Assembly (NCBI GenBank): GCA_009731375.1
Contig: BJOX01000251.1
Coordinates: 408,624 to 472,623 of the forward strand
DNA: 64,000 nt
Direction of reading: 5' to 3'
DNA from: Paulinella micropora
Taxonomy: Eukaryota; Cercozoa; Imbricatea; Euglyphida
The notes under the pieces were generated by a model. The model was given only the letters and a program-made list of their open reading frames with translations. It was not told the origin of the DNA and did not search any database. Shown one piece after another: positions 14,677-26,193 of this stretch; position 1 is the first letter of the stretch, and each line of letters begins with the position of its first letter. A program made the position numbers and the translations under genes.

Positions 14677-16250
<1,574 letters not shown>

Positions 16251-16257
16251 TTGTGTA

Positions 16258-16296
<39 letters not shown>

Positions 16297-16888
16297 CATT
16301 ATTATCATTATCATTATCATCATCATCATTGCAGTTTGTCCAGCTCTGTGACTGCAATGGCAGATCATTTATCTCTTATTTTTTAATCAATGTGGGCGTC
16401 GGATCATTTATCTCTTATTTCGTAAATCAACGTGGGTGTTGGTTGGTGAACTCAATCGTCTTTTGCAGGTGTTTTTTTTTGTTTTTTTTTTGGGGGGGGG
16501 GGGGTTCGTTTGTTTGTTTGTTGTTGTTGTTATTGTTATTGTTGTTATTGTTGTTATCGTTTGTTGTTGTTGTTGCTGCTGCTGCCTTCTTATATCTTCT
16601 TTCTTTCAACGTGGTTTTCTTCACTTGGGGGGGGTTCGTTTGTTTGTTTGTTGTTGTTGTTATTGTTATTGTTGTTATTGTTGTTATCGTTTGTTGTTGT
16701 TGTTGCTGCTGCTGCCTTCTTATATCTTCTTTCTTTCAACGTGGTTTTCTTCACTTGGGGGGGGTTCGTTTGTTTGTTTGTTGTTGTTGTTATTGTTATT
16801 GTTGTTATTGTTGTTATCGTTTGTTGTTGTTGTTGCTGCTGCTGCCTTCTTATATCTTCTTTCTTTCAACGTGGTTTTCTTCACTTGG
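16251..16888 (+). repeat. (ATT)n, diverged exon-head-like island, 127-bp tandem triplication
   Basis: (ATT)n at 16258-16330 is followed by a CATTGCAG acceptor and TTTGTCCAGCTCTGTGACTG. That island can be aligned by eye to the YDLKGS exon head (CAGCTCT, GACT, AATGGCAG). At 16495-16886 a ~127-bp unit (GGGGTTCGTTTGTTTGTTTG, (GTT)n, GCTGCTGCTGCC, TTCTTTCAACGTGG) is repeated three times with almost no differences, flanked by G runs. The ORFs through this block are low-complexity and not accepted. Confidence 0.75.
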
Positions 16889-18266
16889 TCACGCTCTACG
16901 AGCTGAAAAGGCAGCCTATCTATATATTTATGTTTATATCCATGCCTACATTTCTACATGTTCAAGTTGGTAAAGCTCTACGATTTGAAAGGCAGCCAAT
17001 CTTTATACGTATATTTATATTTATATCCATACCATATCTCTCCATTGCTCAAGCTGCTGGGGAAGCTGTACGATTTGAAAGGCAGCTTATCTATATGCAT
17101 ATGCTTATAAATTTTTTCTTTATATCCATACCTATATCACTATGTTGCTCAAGTTGGTAAAGCTCTACGATTTGAAAGGCAGCCTATCTATATACATATA
17201 TTTATATGTATACCTGTATCTCTATAATAGTTGGTAAAGCTCTACGATTTGAAAGGCAGCCTATCTATATACGTATATATATATTTATATTCATACCTGT
17301 ATCTCTTTGTAGTTGGTAAAGCTTTACGATTTGAAAGGCAGCCCTACCTATATACATATATTATACATATATTTTTATATTTATACCTGTATCTCTATAT
17401 AGTTGGTAAAGCTTTACGATTTGAAAGGCAGCCTATCTATATACATATATTTATATTTATACCTGTATCTCTATAATAGTTGCTAAAGCTCTACGATTTG
17501 AAATGCAGCCTATCTATATACTTATATTTATATGTATACCTGTATCTCTATAATAGTTGGTAAAGCTCTACGATTTGAAAGGCAGCCTATCTAAATACTT
17601 ATATTTATATTCATATTTATACCTGTATCTCTATATAGTTGGTAAAGCTCTACGATTTGAAAGGCAGCCTATCTATATACATATATTTATATTTATACCT
17701 GTATCTCTATAATAGTTGGTAAAGCTCTACGATTTGAAAGGCAGCCCTACCTATATACATATATTATACATATATTATATTTATATGTATATCTGTATCT
17801 CTATATAGTTGGTAAAGCTTTACGATTTGAAAGGCAGCCTATCTATATACTTATAATTATATTTATATTTAATACTTGTATCTCTATATAGTTGGTAAAG
17901 CTTTACGATTTGAAAGGCAGCCTATCTATATACATATAATTATATTTATATTTAATACTTGTATCTCTATATAGTTGGTAAAGCTCTACGATTTGAAAGG
18001 CAGCCTATCTATATACTTATATTTATATTTATATTCAATACCTGTATCTCTATATAGTTGGTAAAGCTCTACGATTTGAAAGGCAGCCTATCTGTATACA
18101 TATATTTATATGTATATCTGTATCTATATATAGTTGATAAAGCTTTACGATTTGAAAGGTAGCCTATCTATATACATATATTTATATTTATATTTAATAC
18201 TTGTATCTCTATATAGTTGGTAAAGCTTTACGATTTGAAAGGCAGCCCTACCTATATACATATATT

Positions 18267-18324
<58 letters not shown>

Positions 18325-19561
18325 GTATATCTGTATCTCTATATAGTTGGTAAAGCTCTACGCTTTGAAAGGCAGCCTATGTATATACATATATTTATAT
18401 TTATATTTAATACTTGTATCTCTATAATAGTTGGTAAAGCTTTACGATTTGAAAGGCAGCCTATCTATATACTTATATTTATATTTATATTTAATACTTG
18501 TATATAGTTGGTAAAGCTTTACGATTTGAAAGGCAGCCTATCTATATACTTATAATTATATTTATATTTAATACTTGTACCTCTATATAGTTGGTAAAGC
18601 TCTACGATTTGAAAGGCAGCCTATCTATATACATATATTTATATTTATACCTGTATCTCTATATAGTTGGTAAAGCTTTACGATTTGAAAAGCAGCCTAT
18701 CTATATACTTATATTTATATTTATATTTAATACTTGTATCTCTATAATAGTTGGTAAAGCTCTACGATTTGAAAGGCAGCCTATCTATATACATATATTT
18801 ATATTTATATTTATACCTGTATCTCTATATAGTTGGTAAAGCTCTACGATTTGAAAGGCAGCCTATCTACATACATATATTATACATTTATTTACATGCA
18901 TACCTCTATCTCTATATAATTGGTAAAGCTCTACGATTTGAAAGGCAGCCTACCTATATACATATATTTATATTTATATCTGTATCTCTATAATAGTTGG
19001 TAAAGCTCTACGATTTGAAAGGCAGCCTATCTATATACATATATTTATATGTATACCTGTATCTCTATATAGTTGGTAAAGCTTTACGATTTGAAAGGCA
19101 GCCCTACCTATATACATATATTATACATATATTCATATGTATATCTGTATCTCTGTATAGTTGGTAAAGCTCTACGATTTGAAAGGCAGCCTATCTACAT
19201 ACTAATAATTATATTTATATTTAATACTTGTATCTCTATATAGTTGGTGAAGCTCTACGATTTGAAAGGCAGCCTGTCTATATACTTATATTTTAATATT
19301 TAATACTTGTATCTCTATATAGTTGGTAAAGCTCTACGATTTGAAAGGCAGCCTATCTATATACATATATTTATAGTTATACCTGTATCTCTATATAGTT
19401 GGTAAAGCTCTACGATTTGAAAGGTAGCCTATCTATATACATATATTATACATATATTTATATGTATATCTGTATCTCTATATAGTTGGTAAAGCTCTAC
19501 GATTTGAAAGGCAGCCTATCTATATACATATATTTATATTTATACCTGTATCTCTACATAG
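16889..19561 (+). repeat. YDLKGS exon-head array, about 30 copies
   Basis: A 75-90-bp unit repeats about 30 times. Each unit is a splice acceptor (CTCTATATAG or ATAATAG), then TTGGTAAAGCTCTACGATTT and GAAAGGCAGCC, then a spacer (TATCTATATACATATATTTATA type, ending CCTGTATCTC). The conserved 31 nt are exactly the first 31 nt of the following exon and translate LVKLYDLKGS. The first copies (about 16889, 16965, 17058) are the most diverged; the remainder are nearly uniform, with variable spacers. After the exon head every unit runs into TATC/CTAC sequence, whereas the terminal real exon continues CGGGTAGCACG. All copies are direct. Confidence 0.9.
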
Positions 19562-19618
19562 TTGGTAAAGCTCTACGATTTGAAAGGCAGCCGGGTAGCA
19601 CGTTCCACAACCGCCGAG
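19562..19618 (+). CDS. PIPK exon: LYDLKGS phosphoinositide-kinase signature
   Basis: Acceptor CTCTACATAG|T, donor GCCGAG|GTCGAT, 57 nt, phase 0 both sides. It reads LVKLYDLKGSRVARSTTAE. YDLKGS followed three residues later by Arg is the signature of PIP4K/PIP5K/Fab1-type kinases. This is the last of about 30 acceptor-plus-head copies and the only one followed by the rest of the exon. A tail copy (TACGATTTGAAAGGCAGCCG then GGTAGCACGGTCC) follows at about 19774-19830. Confidence 0.85.
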
Positions 19619-19653
19619 GTCGATAATATATGTATTCATATTTACCTCGTGTG

Positions 19654-19710
<57 letters not shown>

Positions 19711-19745
19711 TGTATATAATATCACGTAATATAGTTGATATACAT

Positions 19746-19776
<31 letters not shown>

Positions 19777-20026
19777 CGATTTGAAAGGCAGCCGGGTAGC
19801 ACGGTCCACAACCGCCGTGGTCAATATGAACTATATTACGTGATATATATACCATCACACACACACACACACACACGAGGTAAATACGAATACATATGTT
19901 GCGTGACATATATCACACACACATACACACACACGCACACACGCACACACACGCACGCACACACACACACACACACACAAGACACGAGGTAAGTATGAAT
20001 ACATATATTACGTGACATATATACAT

Positions 20027-20057
<31 letters not shown>

Positions 20058-20144
20058 GCACATAGACAATCACACACAGACACACACACACACACAAGAC
20101 ACGAGGTAAATATGAATACATATATTACGTAACATATATACATC

Positions 20145-20178
<34 letters not shown>

Positions 20179-20408
20179 GACACGAGGTAAATATGAATAC
20201 ATATATTACGTGACATATATACATCACACACAAACACACACACACACACACACACACATGCGCGCGCGCACACACACACACACGTGCGCGCACACACACA
20301 CACACGTGCGCACACACACACACACACACACACACACGCGCGCGCACACACACATAGGCACAAGACACGAGGTAAATATGAATACATGTATTACTTGACA
20401 TATATACA

Positions 20409-20460
<52 letters not shown>

Positions 20461-20547
20461 ACACACACAAACACACACACACACACACACGCACAGACAC
20501 ACACAGACGCACACACACACGCGCGCACGCACACGCACACACAGGCA

Positions 20548-20583
<36 letters not shown>

Positions 20584-20689
20584 GACACACACACACACAC
20601 ACAATACACGAGGTAAATATGAATGCATATATTATGTGACATATATACATCGTTGTTGTACACATACACACCATATACATGTGGTTGTG

Positions 20690-20735
<46 letters not shown>

Positions 20736-20736
20736 G

Positions 20737-20768
<32 letters not shown>

Positions 20769-20769
20769 G
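19619..20769 (+). repeat. Intron: (TG)n, exon-tail copy, then GAGGTAAATATG units in (CA)n, (TA)n
   Basis: (TG)n at 19650-19710 precedes a tail copy of the YDLKGS exon. From about 19876 to 20640 a unit ACGAGGTAAATATGAATACA then TATATTACGTGACATATATA and CATCACAC occurs about seven times, separated by (CA)n of different lengths. GAG|GTAAAT in each unit is a good donor. An inverted form (ATGTATTCATATTTACCTCG) lies next to the real exon at 19628-19650. (TA)n at 20693-20768 supplies the next acceptor. Confidence 0.8.
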
Positions 20770-20799
20770 GAGCGCAGGGACAAGAACGTGATCCTCAAG
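20770..20799 (+). CDS. PIPK 30-nt microexon: [10 protein letters not shown]
   Basis: Acceptor TATATATAG|G, donor CTCAAG|GTATCT, ten codons, phase 0. It joins TTAE to DNDFLED and gives the spacing between DLKGS and the DxDF motif expected for PIPK (about 18-19 residues). The donor GTATCT merges into the (TATC)n array that forms the whole next intron. Confidence 0.85.
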
Positions 20800-20800
20800 G

Positions 20801-20858
<58 letters not shown>

Positions 20859-20950
20859 CTATCTATCTATCTGTCTATCTGTCTACCTATCTGTTTGTCT
20901 ATCTATCTACCTACCCACTTACCTACCTACCTACCTACCTACCTGCCTAG
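20800..20950 (+). repeat. 151-bp intron made of (TATC)n and (TACC)n
   Basis: This is the shortest intron of the gene. It starts GTATCTATC and continues as TATC, TGTC and TACC repeats to CTGCCTAG. Apart from the few acceptor bases it is entirely microsatellite. The repeat motif equals the donor sequence. Confidence 0.85.
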
Positions 20951-21394
20951 GACAACGATTTCTTAGAGGACAAACTGCTGGTGCAAGTAGGCGACCAGCG
21001 CAAGCAGCAGTTGGCAGATCTAATAGCCAAAGATGTGGCCTGGCTAGCCGCGCAGCAACTCATGGACTACTCTCTGCTACTTGCCGTGTGTGAATGCCCG
21101 GGAAGCCATTATTCTGACCAGGCCGGCCCCGCGCTGGCCGCGCAACGCGGGCTTTTCCCCGCCCAGCAGCGTGGGCCGGGGGGTCCTGCGGGCCAGGCAG
21201 CTGCAACAGGCCTAACGAGACAGACTGTCTACAAGCTGGGGATTATCGATTTGCTGACCGAGTACACCAACAAGAAGCGTGTGGCCAGGGTGATCAAGAC
21301 GGTGCGGTATGCGGACCCGGACGGTCTCTCCACCATGCCTCCTGAACCGTACGGGGCCAGATTCCTGTCCTTTCTCTCCAAGCATATGGCTTGA
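20951..21394 (+). CDS. PIPK last exon: C-terminal half of the kinase domain
   Basis: From the CTGCCTAG| acceptor, 147 codons to TGA. It opens [10 protein letters not shown], the family's DxDF motif. MDYSLLLAV follows at about residue 39 of the exon (the catalytic Asp is the D of MDYSLL). A low-complexity Gly/Ala/Gln insert comes next. [13 protein letters not shown] (the DFG-equivalent IID motif and activation loop) and [19 protein letters not shown] with [11 protein letters not shown] close the protein. The activation loop is followed by basic residues, but the usual EH pair of animal enzymes is not seen. Codon choice is GC-rich compared with the surroundings. Confident as PIPK; subtype unknown. 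Confidence 0.9.
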   Translation, partial: DNDFLEDKLLVQVGDQRKQQLADLIAKDVAWLAAQQLMDYSLLLAVCECPGSHYSDQAGPALAAQRGLFPAQQRGPGGPAGQAAATGLTRQTVYKLGIIDLLTEYTNKKRVARVIKTVRYADPDGLSTMPPEPYGARFLSFLSKHMA

Positions 21395-21900
21395 AATTTT
21401 TTTTGTGCTCCCCAATCCTAGGTCTTAAAAATGTTGTATCACTCCTCAACCGTGGTATTGGGGCCAGACCTTTGTCCTTTCTCCAAGCATAGGCCTTGAA
21501 ATGTTTATGCTGCCTCCTCAACCGTGCCGTAATTACGGTAATATTTGGGCCAGATTTTTGTCCTTTCTCTCCAACATGCGTCTTGAAATGTTTATCAGTA
21601 TGCCTCCCCAAGCATATTATTTATTTAATAACCAAATGTTTACTCAGAAGACGTGAAAGGTCAAAGGACCGGTCGTTCGACCCTCGCTCCCTTTCTTGCT
21701 AGGAGACAATCTTGCCTTTTGTGTTGCGAGAATTGCTGTGCACGCTTCCGAGAAGCGGTGTTGGTGTGAGACCATCGTAGAGAAAATGGCAATCGTATGC
21801 CGTCAGCTTTTTATATATTATGTCTTGAATGGTGTATGCCTCCCCAACCGTAATATTTGAGCCAGATGTTTGTCCTTCCTGTCTAAGCTGTTCAAACTCG
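21340..21900 (+). repeat. Terminal coding segment repeated downstream of the stop codon
   Basis: The last ~60 nt of the coding sequence (CCTCCTGAACCG, GGGGCCAGATTCCTG, TCCTTTCTCTCCAAGCAT, GGCTTGAAAT) recur in diverged form at about 21445-21510, 21530-21600 and 21835-21900. Each keeps the order CCTCC-CAACCGT, GGCCAGA-TTTGTCCTTTC and CTTGAAATGTTTAT. This is the same boundary-duplication pattern as in the introns, here at the 3' end of the gene. Confidence 0.75.
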
Positions 21901-22476
<576 letters not shown>

Positions 22477-22480
22477 TACT
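22477..22480. repeat. Target-site duplication, left (TACT)
   Basis: TACT precedes the 5' LTR and recurs directly after the 3' LTR at 33090-33093. Four or five bp is normal for Ty3/gypsy and retroviral-type integrases. Confidence 0.8.
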
Positions 22481-22719
22481 TGTAGGCATCACCCCCCGGA
22501 TAGCCGGTAAAAAATACCTTTTCCTGGTGACAGGTGCACCAGCTTGTTTTTCAGTATTATTTGTCCGGATTTGGACCTGATGCCATTTTATTCCTGGTCT
22601 GTTGCCGTTTTCCTTTTTTTGGCTTCACTGAGCTAATACAACGAGACATCATTCTCATTCTTGAGGACTGTGTTTGGTTGTATTACCGACTTTTTTCGAG
22701 CTATCGTGGGGGCATTACA
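22481..22719 (+). repeat. 5' LTR
   Basis: Begins TGTAGGCATCACC and ends GGGGGCATTACA, so the termini are TGTA...TACA, as expected for an integrase substrate. Very short for a Ty3 element. Matches 32851-33089 apart from two homopolymer indels. Confidence 0.95.
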
Positions 22720-22721
22720 TT

Positions 22722-22739
22722 TGGAGTCCACATCACTGG
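22722..22739 (+). promoter_or_regulatory. Candidate primer-binding site
   Basis: TGGAGTCCACATCACTGG starts two nt after the LTR with the TGG expected from a tRNA 3' CCA. Its complement does not give an obvious standard T-arm, so the priming tRNA is not assigned. A second TGGGGTGATTTC lies a few bases on. Confidence 0.4.
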
Positions 22740-23505
22740 GGTGATTTCTTTCTGCTTTGCCACACAGGCAACAGAGTGAATTTTCACTGACCTGTCTCAC
22801 ACGGGGACGTCAGACGAAAACAAATACTCCAACACAGCTCCCTCATAACTCTTTCACAAAACAAATAATTTGATTGGTCTCAAGCAGGTGTCTCGTACCC
22901 TCTAGCCCAATCAGTATCTGTGTGCTCACAAGGAGACATCAGATACAAACTCTCTGTCGTTCTTGCTGTTCTCACACAGAGACCAAGAAGAAGGAGGTGG
23001 ACAGAAGAGTGAAGGAACACACACAAAACACAAACAAGCATAGGGACAGGAGCACAACACTCTACCCTTCTAGTTTGTGCATTTATCTGCATTATCTCAC
23101 ACATACGTCAGAGTATTTTTGCAAATCTCTGATCGTTTTCTAAAGGTAGGTCTGAGAACCTATCCGACCGACTGTCGACTTCTCAAGGAGAGCTTTTCTA
23201 GCTTCTCTATTACTATCTGTGTGTAGGTCCAAGTGCCTCATACTAGATACAATATAGAAAAGAAGGAGGAGAAAGTAATCTGAGTAAGGAGAACAAGAAA
23301 TCGGAGAAAGTCTCAAAGACTATTTTTCTCAAACAAAAACAAACATACAAACAGTGTTTCATAGAGGACAGGGAATCTTATCCTACCCTCTCTATTAGTT
23401 TCTCTCTTCACTAGTCAATCGACTGAAGGAGGAACAGAACACAAACGAACAAAAACCAAACATAGGAGCTGACACTGTCCTCCTGTTGATCACTACTACG
23501 ACATC
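22740..23505 (+). promoter_or_regulatory. Leader between LTR and gag
   Basis: About 770 nt with no long ORF. It presumably carries packaging or dimerisation signals, but nothing specific can be read. Gag begins at the first ATG of the long frame (ACATCATGTCG). Confidence 0.5.
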
Positions 23506-26193
23506 ATGTCGACAGAGACCGCCGAAGTGAGTGAATTCTCGGAGGCAGATCAAAGAAGAGAAGAAGAAGAAGCAGGAGGAGGAGGAGGAAGAGGATTGAA
23601 TGAAGGAGGAGGAGGAGGATTGAATGAAGGAGGAGGAGGAGATGAAGGAGTAGGAGGAGGAGTAGAAGAGGGCTGGGATGATGAAGGAAGATATGGAGGA
23701 GACGAAGATGAAGGAGGATTTGAACAAGAAGAGACGGGAGGAGGAGGAGCATATGGTAATCCCTTACCACCTGCCTACACGGGAGGAGGAGGACGAAAAA
23801 TGATCGACTTGATTCATAGTGATGGAGAGGAGATCACAGTGGAGGAACAACAGTGGGTGCAAGACCACTATGACCTCACTAAAGAAGAGTTTGATAACAA
23901 GATGGGGGTAGAGAAGGATACCTATGTGTGGATCCCTCAGGATCAAAGAAGAGAGAAAAGTCGTGCTAAAAAGGATGTCTATATCCTATTATCAAACACA
24001 GCACAGCTCCTCGGCAAACTGGTCTCTGATCCAGAAGAGAGAAAGAAGATACAGCATATCAAGTTTGGGGACACACACACCCACCTTGAATTACTCGATG
24101 CTATCTTTGGGGTGTACACTCAAACCCTGATTTGGGAACGTACATACGGCCCACGATGTGAGGGTTACCTCCAGTACACAAACCCAAGAGCAACGGCCAG
24201 ATTCCTCGCGACTGGTCAGGAGGCAGTCGATGTAACAAAAATGAAGACCAATCTGGGTTCGAAAAACTCGAGTGGCATATTTCATTTTTTTACAATGGAA
24301 ATAAAGGCCTTGGAGGAGGGGAAGGCAGAGATGGAAAAAAGCATTAAGGCAGCAGGAGAAACTCATCCTGTGATTGATGAGTTAGAGAAGACCGACAGAG
24401 TTCTGACCAAGATCAGACTGTTGATGGGTGCGTTACTGCACAAGGAGGCATGGAAGAGATGGATTCCTACCAAGGATCACTCTGTCCTTAAATCACTTAG
24501 TAACGCACCACCGGTCGCCAACAAAGCAGGTGTTGACCAATATGTGGAGAAATATAATTTTCTCAGATCTGCTTCTGAATTGGTGGCCTTTATCACTCAT
24601 GCTCAAAAGCTGGTGATATCTGAGAAGAAGAAGGCGAAAGAGAATGAGGAGTTCGAGAAGACGATGAGACTGGAAAGAATGAAAGCAAAAGTGAGTGGTG
24701 CAAAGACACACCCTCCGACATATTTGACCCCACCAGCTCCTGCCCCACCAGCCCCTGCACCCTCGGGCTCAACTACGGTGGTGGTCACAAACACGGAGAA
24801 GAAGGACAGACAGAACATCATAAATGCCTTCAAGGGGAAGAAAGGAGGAGTGGCAAGTCTCATGCTATATGCCAAGACGAGCTCAGACAAAGACTCTGAT
24901 GCTTCGCTTTTGAGCAAGCTCAAAGAGATCAATGCCTGCATGAAGGCTTTTCCTTGCGACGAAACGCAGGAATACGAGGCCCTTGTTACTGTTTTTGACC
25001 AATCTCTAGTCTCGGAGGGATTTGATCTGACACAGTACAAGTTTTTGAGAAAGAAGGAGGAGATTAAGAGAAACAATGCAACAGGCCTAGACGCTCAGTG
25101 TGAACTGGCGGTGGCCACACTCATTTCATATTTTCAATCTCATGGATACCAGCATCTCTGCACTGGTACTCTCATAGGATTTGAAATCTTTGAGACAGTG
25201 GCGATGAGTTTGAGGAGTGCTGTTGGCTTGGCGGCGACCCTTACGGAGGTAGTTTCCTCCTATGGGCTATTCTATGGCCGCAAGTCGATCATCCTCTATT
25301 TCTTTTCGGCGTTACACACAGTTAACCCGAGTAAGCTTACTCAGCTCATACAACAATGCTCGACGTTTAGCTCAGTGAAGTCCAAGAACTTCCTCGAGAC
25401 ACACGTGTTCGAAAATACGGTTCAAAGCGTTGCTCCGTCAGCACTGTTTCAAGAAGTGATGAGTGCATGCTCAAACATGGACTCGCTCACGGAGGCACAT
25501 ACGGCACAGGCAGGCGGTGTACCTGTTGGCGCACAAGCCACGTACACAAACAGAGTTGCCGGTTGGAAGAGACAGAGAGAGCCAGACCTGAAGACCGCAT
25601 GTTGGAGGTGGTTCGCGGGCTTGCAGTGTAAGGCACAGATGGAGAACAGAGACTGCTCTTTCAATCATGATAGGCAGAACCCAACAGCAAGGGCAAATTT
25701 TCTGAGCAGGACGGAAGGCAAGGAACCGGGCCTTTTCAATATGCTTCAGATTGCCGCTGTGAACGAAGGTTGGTATGCCAATATGTGTGATGATGAGGAG
25801 TTACGAGAGGCAATCATTACCTACATGAAGAGGATGAAGGAGAAGAAGGAGGAAAGGGAGAGACAAAAGAACTTAAAGGCCTCTCAAAGAGGACGAGAAG
25901 GAGGAGCAGGAGCAGGAGGAGGAGGAGGAGGAGGAGGAGGAGGACGAGGACGAGGAACATGGAGAGGAGCCTCGAGGTGGCAGGGAACCCCTCAGAGAGG
26001 AAGAGGAGGAGGTCGGGGATATACCCCTTATGGAGGGAGAGCTGTTCGAGCTCCAGCCCCCCCACCCAGAGGAGGAGGAGGTTCATGGGCAAGCTCCAAC
26101 CCGAATTTCGGTCGAGCTCAGGCCTACACGGAGACCGATACGTCATCCCACCCGGACACTACTCAAGGTAATCGTTTCGAGATGGTGGAATGA
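23506..26193 (+). CDS. Gag-like polyprotein with C3H cluster and RGG tail
   Basis: 895 aa ending in TGA. Residues 1-85 are acidic and Gly-rich (GGG and EGG runs). A mixed-charge, mostly helical central part spans about 95-690; residues 405-425 are a Pro/Ala linker. At 699-721 there is C-x8-C-x8-C-x3-H (C699, C708, C717, H721), which resembles C3H zinc fingers of RNA-binding proteins rather than the usual CX2CX4HX4C gag knuckle. A basic KKEERERQK helix follows, and then an RGG-rich tail (about 795-870), a typical RNA-binding low-complexity module. Its position before pol identifies it as Gag; the capsid fold cannot be proven by eye. It is unusually long for Gag. Confidence 0.85.
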   Translation: MSTETAEVSEFSEADQRREEEEAGGGGGRGLNEGGGGGLNEGGGGDEGVGGGVEEGWDDEGRYGGDEDEGGFEQEETGGGGAYGNPLPPAYTGGGGRKMIDLIHSDGEEITVEEQQWVQDHYDLTKEEFDNKMGVEKDTYVWIPQDQRREKSRAKKDVYILLSNTAQLLGKLVSDPEERKKIQHIKFGDTHTHLELLDAIFGVYTQTLIWERTYGPRCEGYLQYTNPRATARFLATGQEAVDVTKMKTNLGSKNSSGIFHFFTMEIKALEEGKAEMEKSIKAAGETHPVIDELEKTDRVLTKIRLLMGALLHKEAWKRWIPTKDHSVLKSLSNAPPVANKAGVDQYVEKYNFLRSASELVAFITHAQKLVISEKKKAKENEEFEKTMRLERMKAKVSGAKTHPPTYLTPPAPAPPAPAPSGSTTVVVTNTEKKDRQNIINAFKGKKGGVASLMLYAKTSSDKDSDASLLSKLKEINACMKAFPCDETQEYEALVTVFDQSLVSEGFDLTQYKFLRKKEEIKRNNATGLDAQCELAVATLISYFQSHGYQHLCTGTLIGFEIFETVAMSLRSAVGLAATLTEVVSSYGLFYGRKSIILYFFSALHTVNPSKLTQLIQQCSTFSSVKSKNFLETHVFENTVQSVAPSALFQEVMSACSNMDSLTEAHTAQAGGVPVGAQATYTNRVAGWKRQREPDLKTACWRWFAGLQCKAQMENRDCSFNHDRQNPTARANFLSRTEGKEPGLFNMLQIAAVNEGWYANMCDDEELREAIITYMKRMKEKKEERERQKNLKASQRGREGGAGAGGGGGGGGGGRGRGTWRGASRWQGTPQRGRGGGRGYTPYGGRAVRAPAPPPRGGGGSWASSNPNFGRAQAYTETDTSSHPDTTQGNRFEMVE
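26191..26193 (+). promoter_or_regulatory. In-frame TGA between gag and pol (readthrough candidate)
   Basis: Gag and pol are in the same frame, and this TGA is the only stop between them (GAA TGA CTG GAG GGG). No ATG is near the start of pol: the open frame resumes directly after TGA and the first initiator-like codon is a GTG at 26227. UGA followed by CU is a known leaky context. Translation of pol therefore most likely needs readthrough, as in gammaretroviruses (which use UAG). TGA ends both pol and the kinase gene here, so it is a normal stop in this genome. Confidence 0.7.

Noticed and set aside
16889-19561. CRISPR-like regularly spaced repeats
   Set aside because: Repeats of 31 nt with spacers of about 45-60 nt, but the spacers are related AT-rich sequence, the genome is eukaryotic, and the repeat equals an exon start.
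19913-20680. 255-codon minus-strand Cys/Val-rich ORF
   Set aside because: (CA)n translation; lies in the intron between two proven kinase exons on the other strand.
26191-26193. TGA reassigned as a sense codon or selenocysteine
   Set aside because: TGA terminates pol and the kinase gene in the same window, and no SECIS-like context was looked for or is expected in a retroelement.
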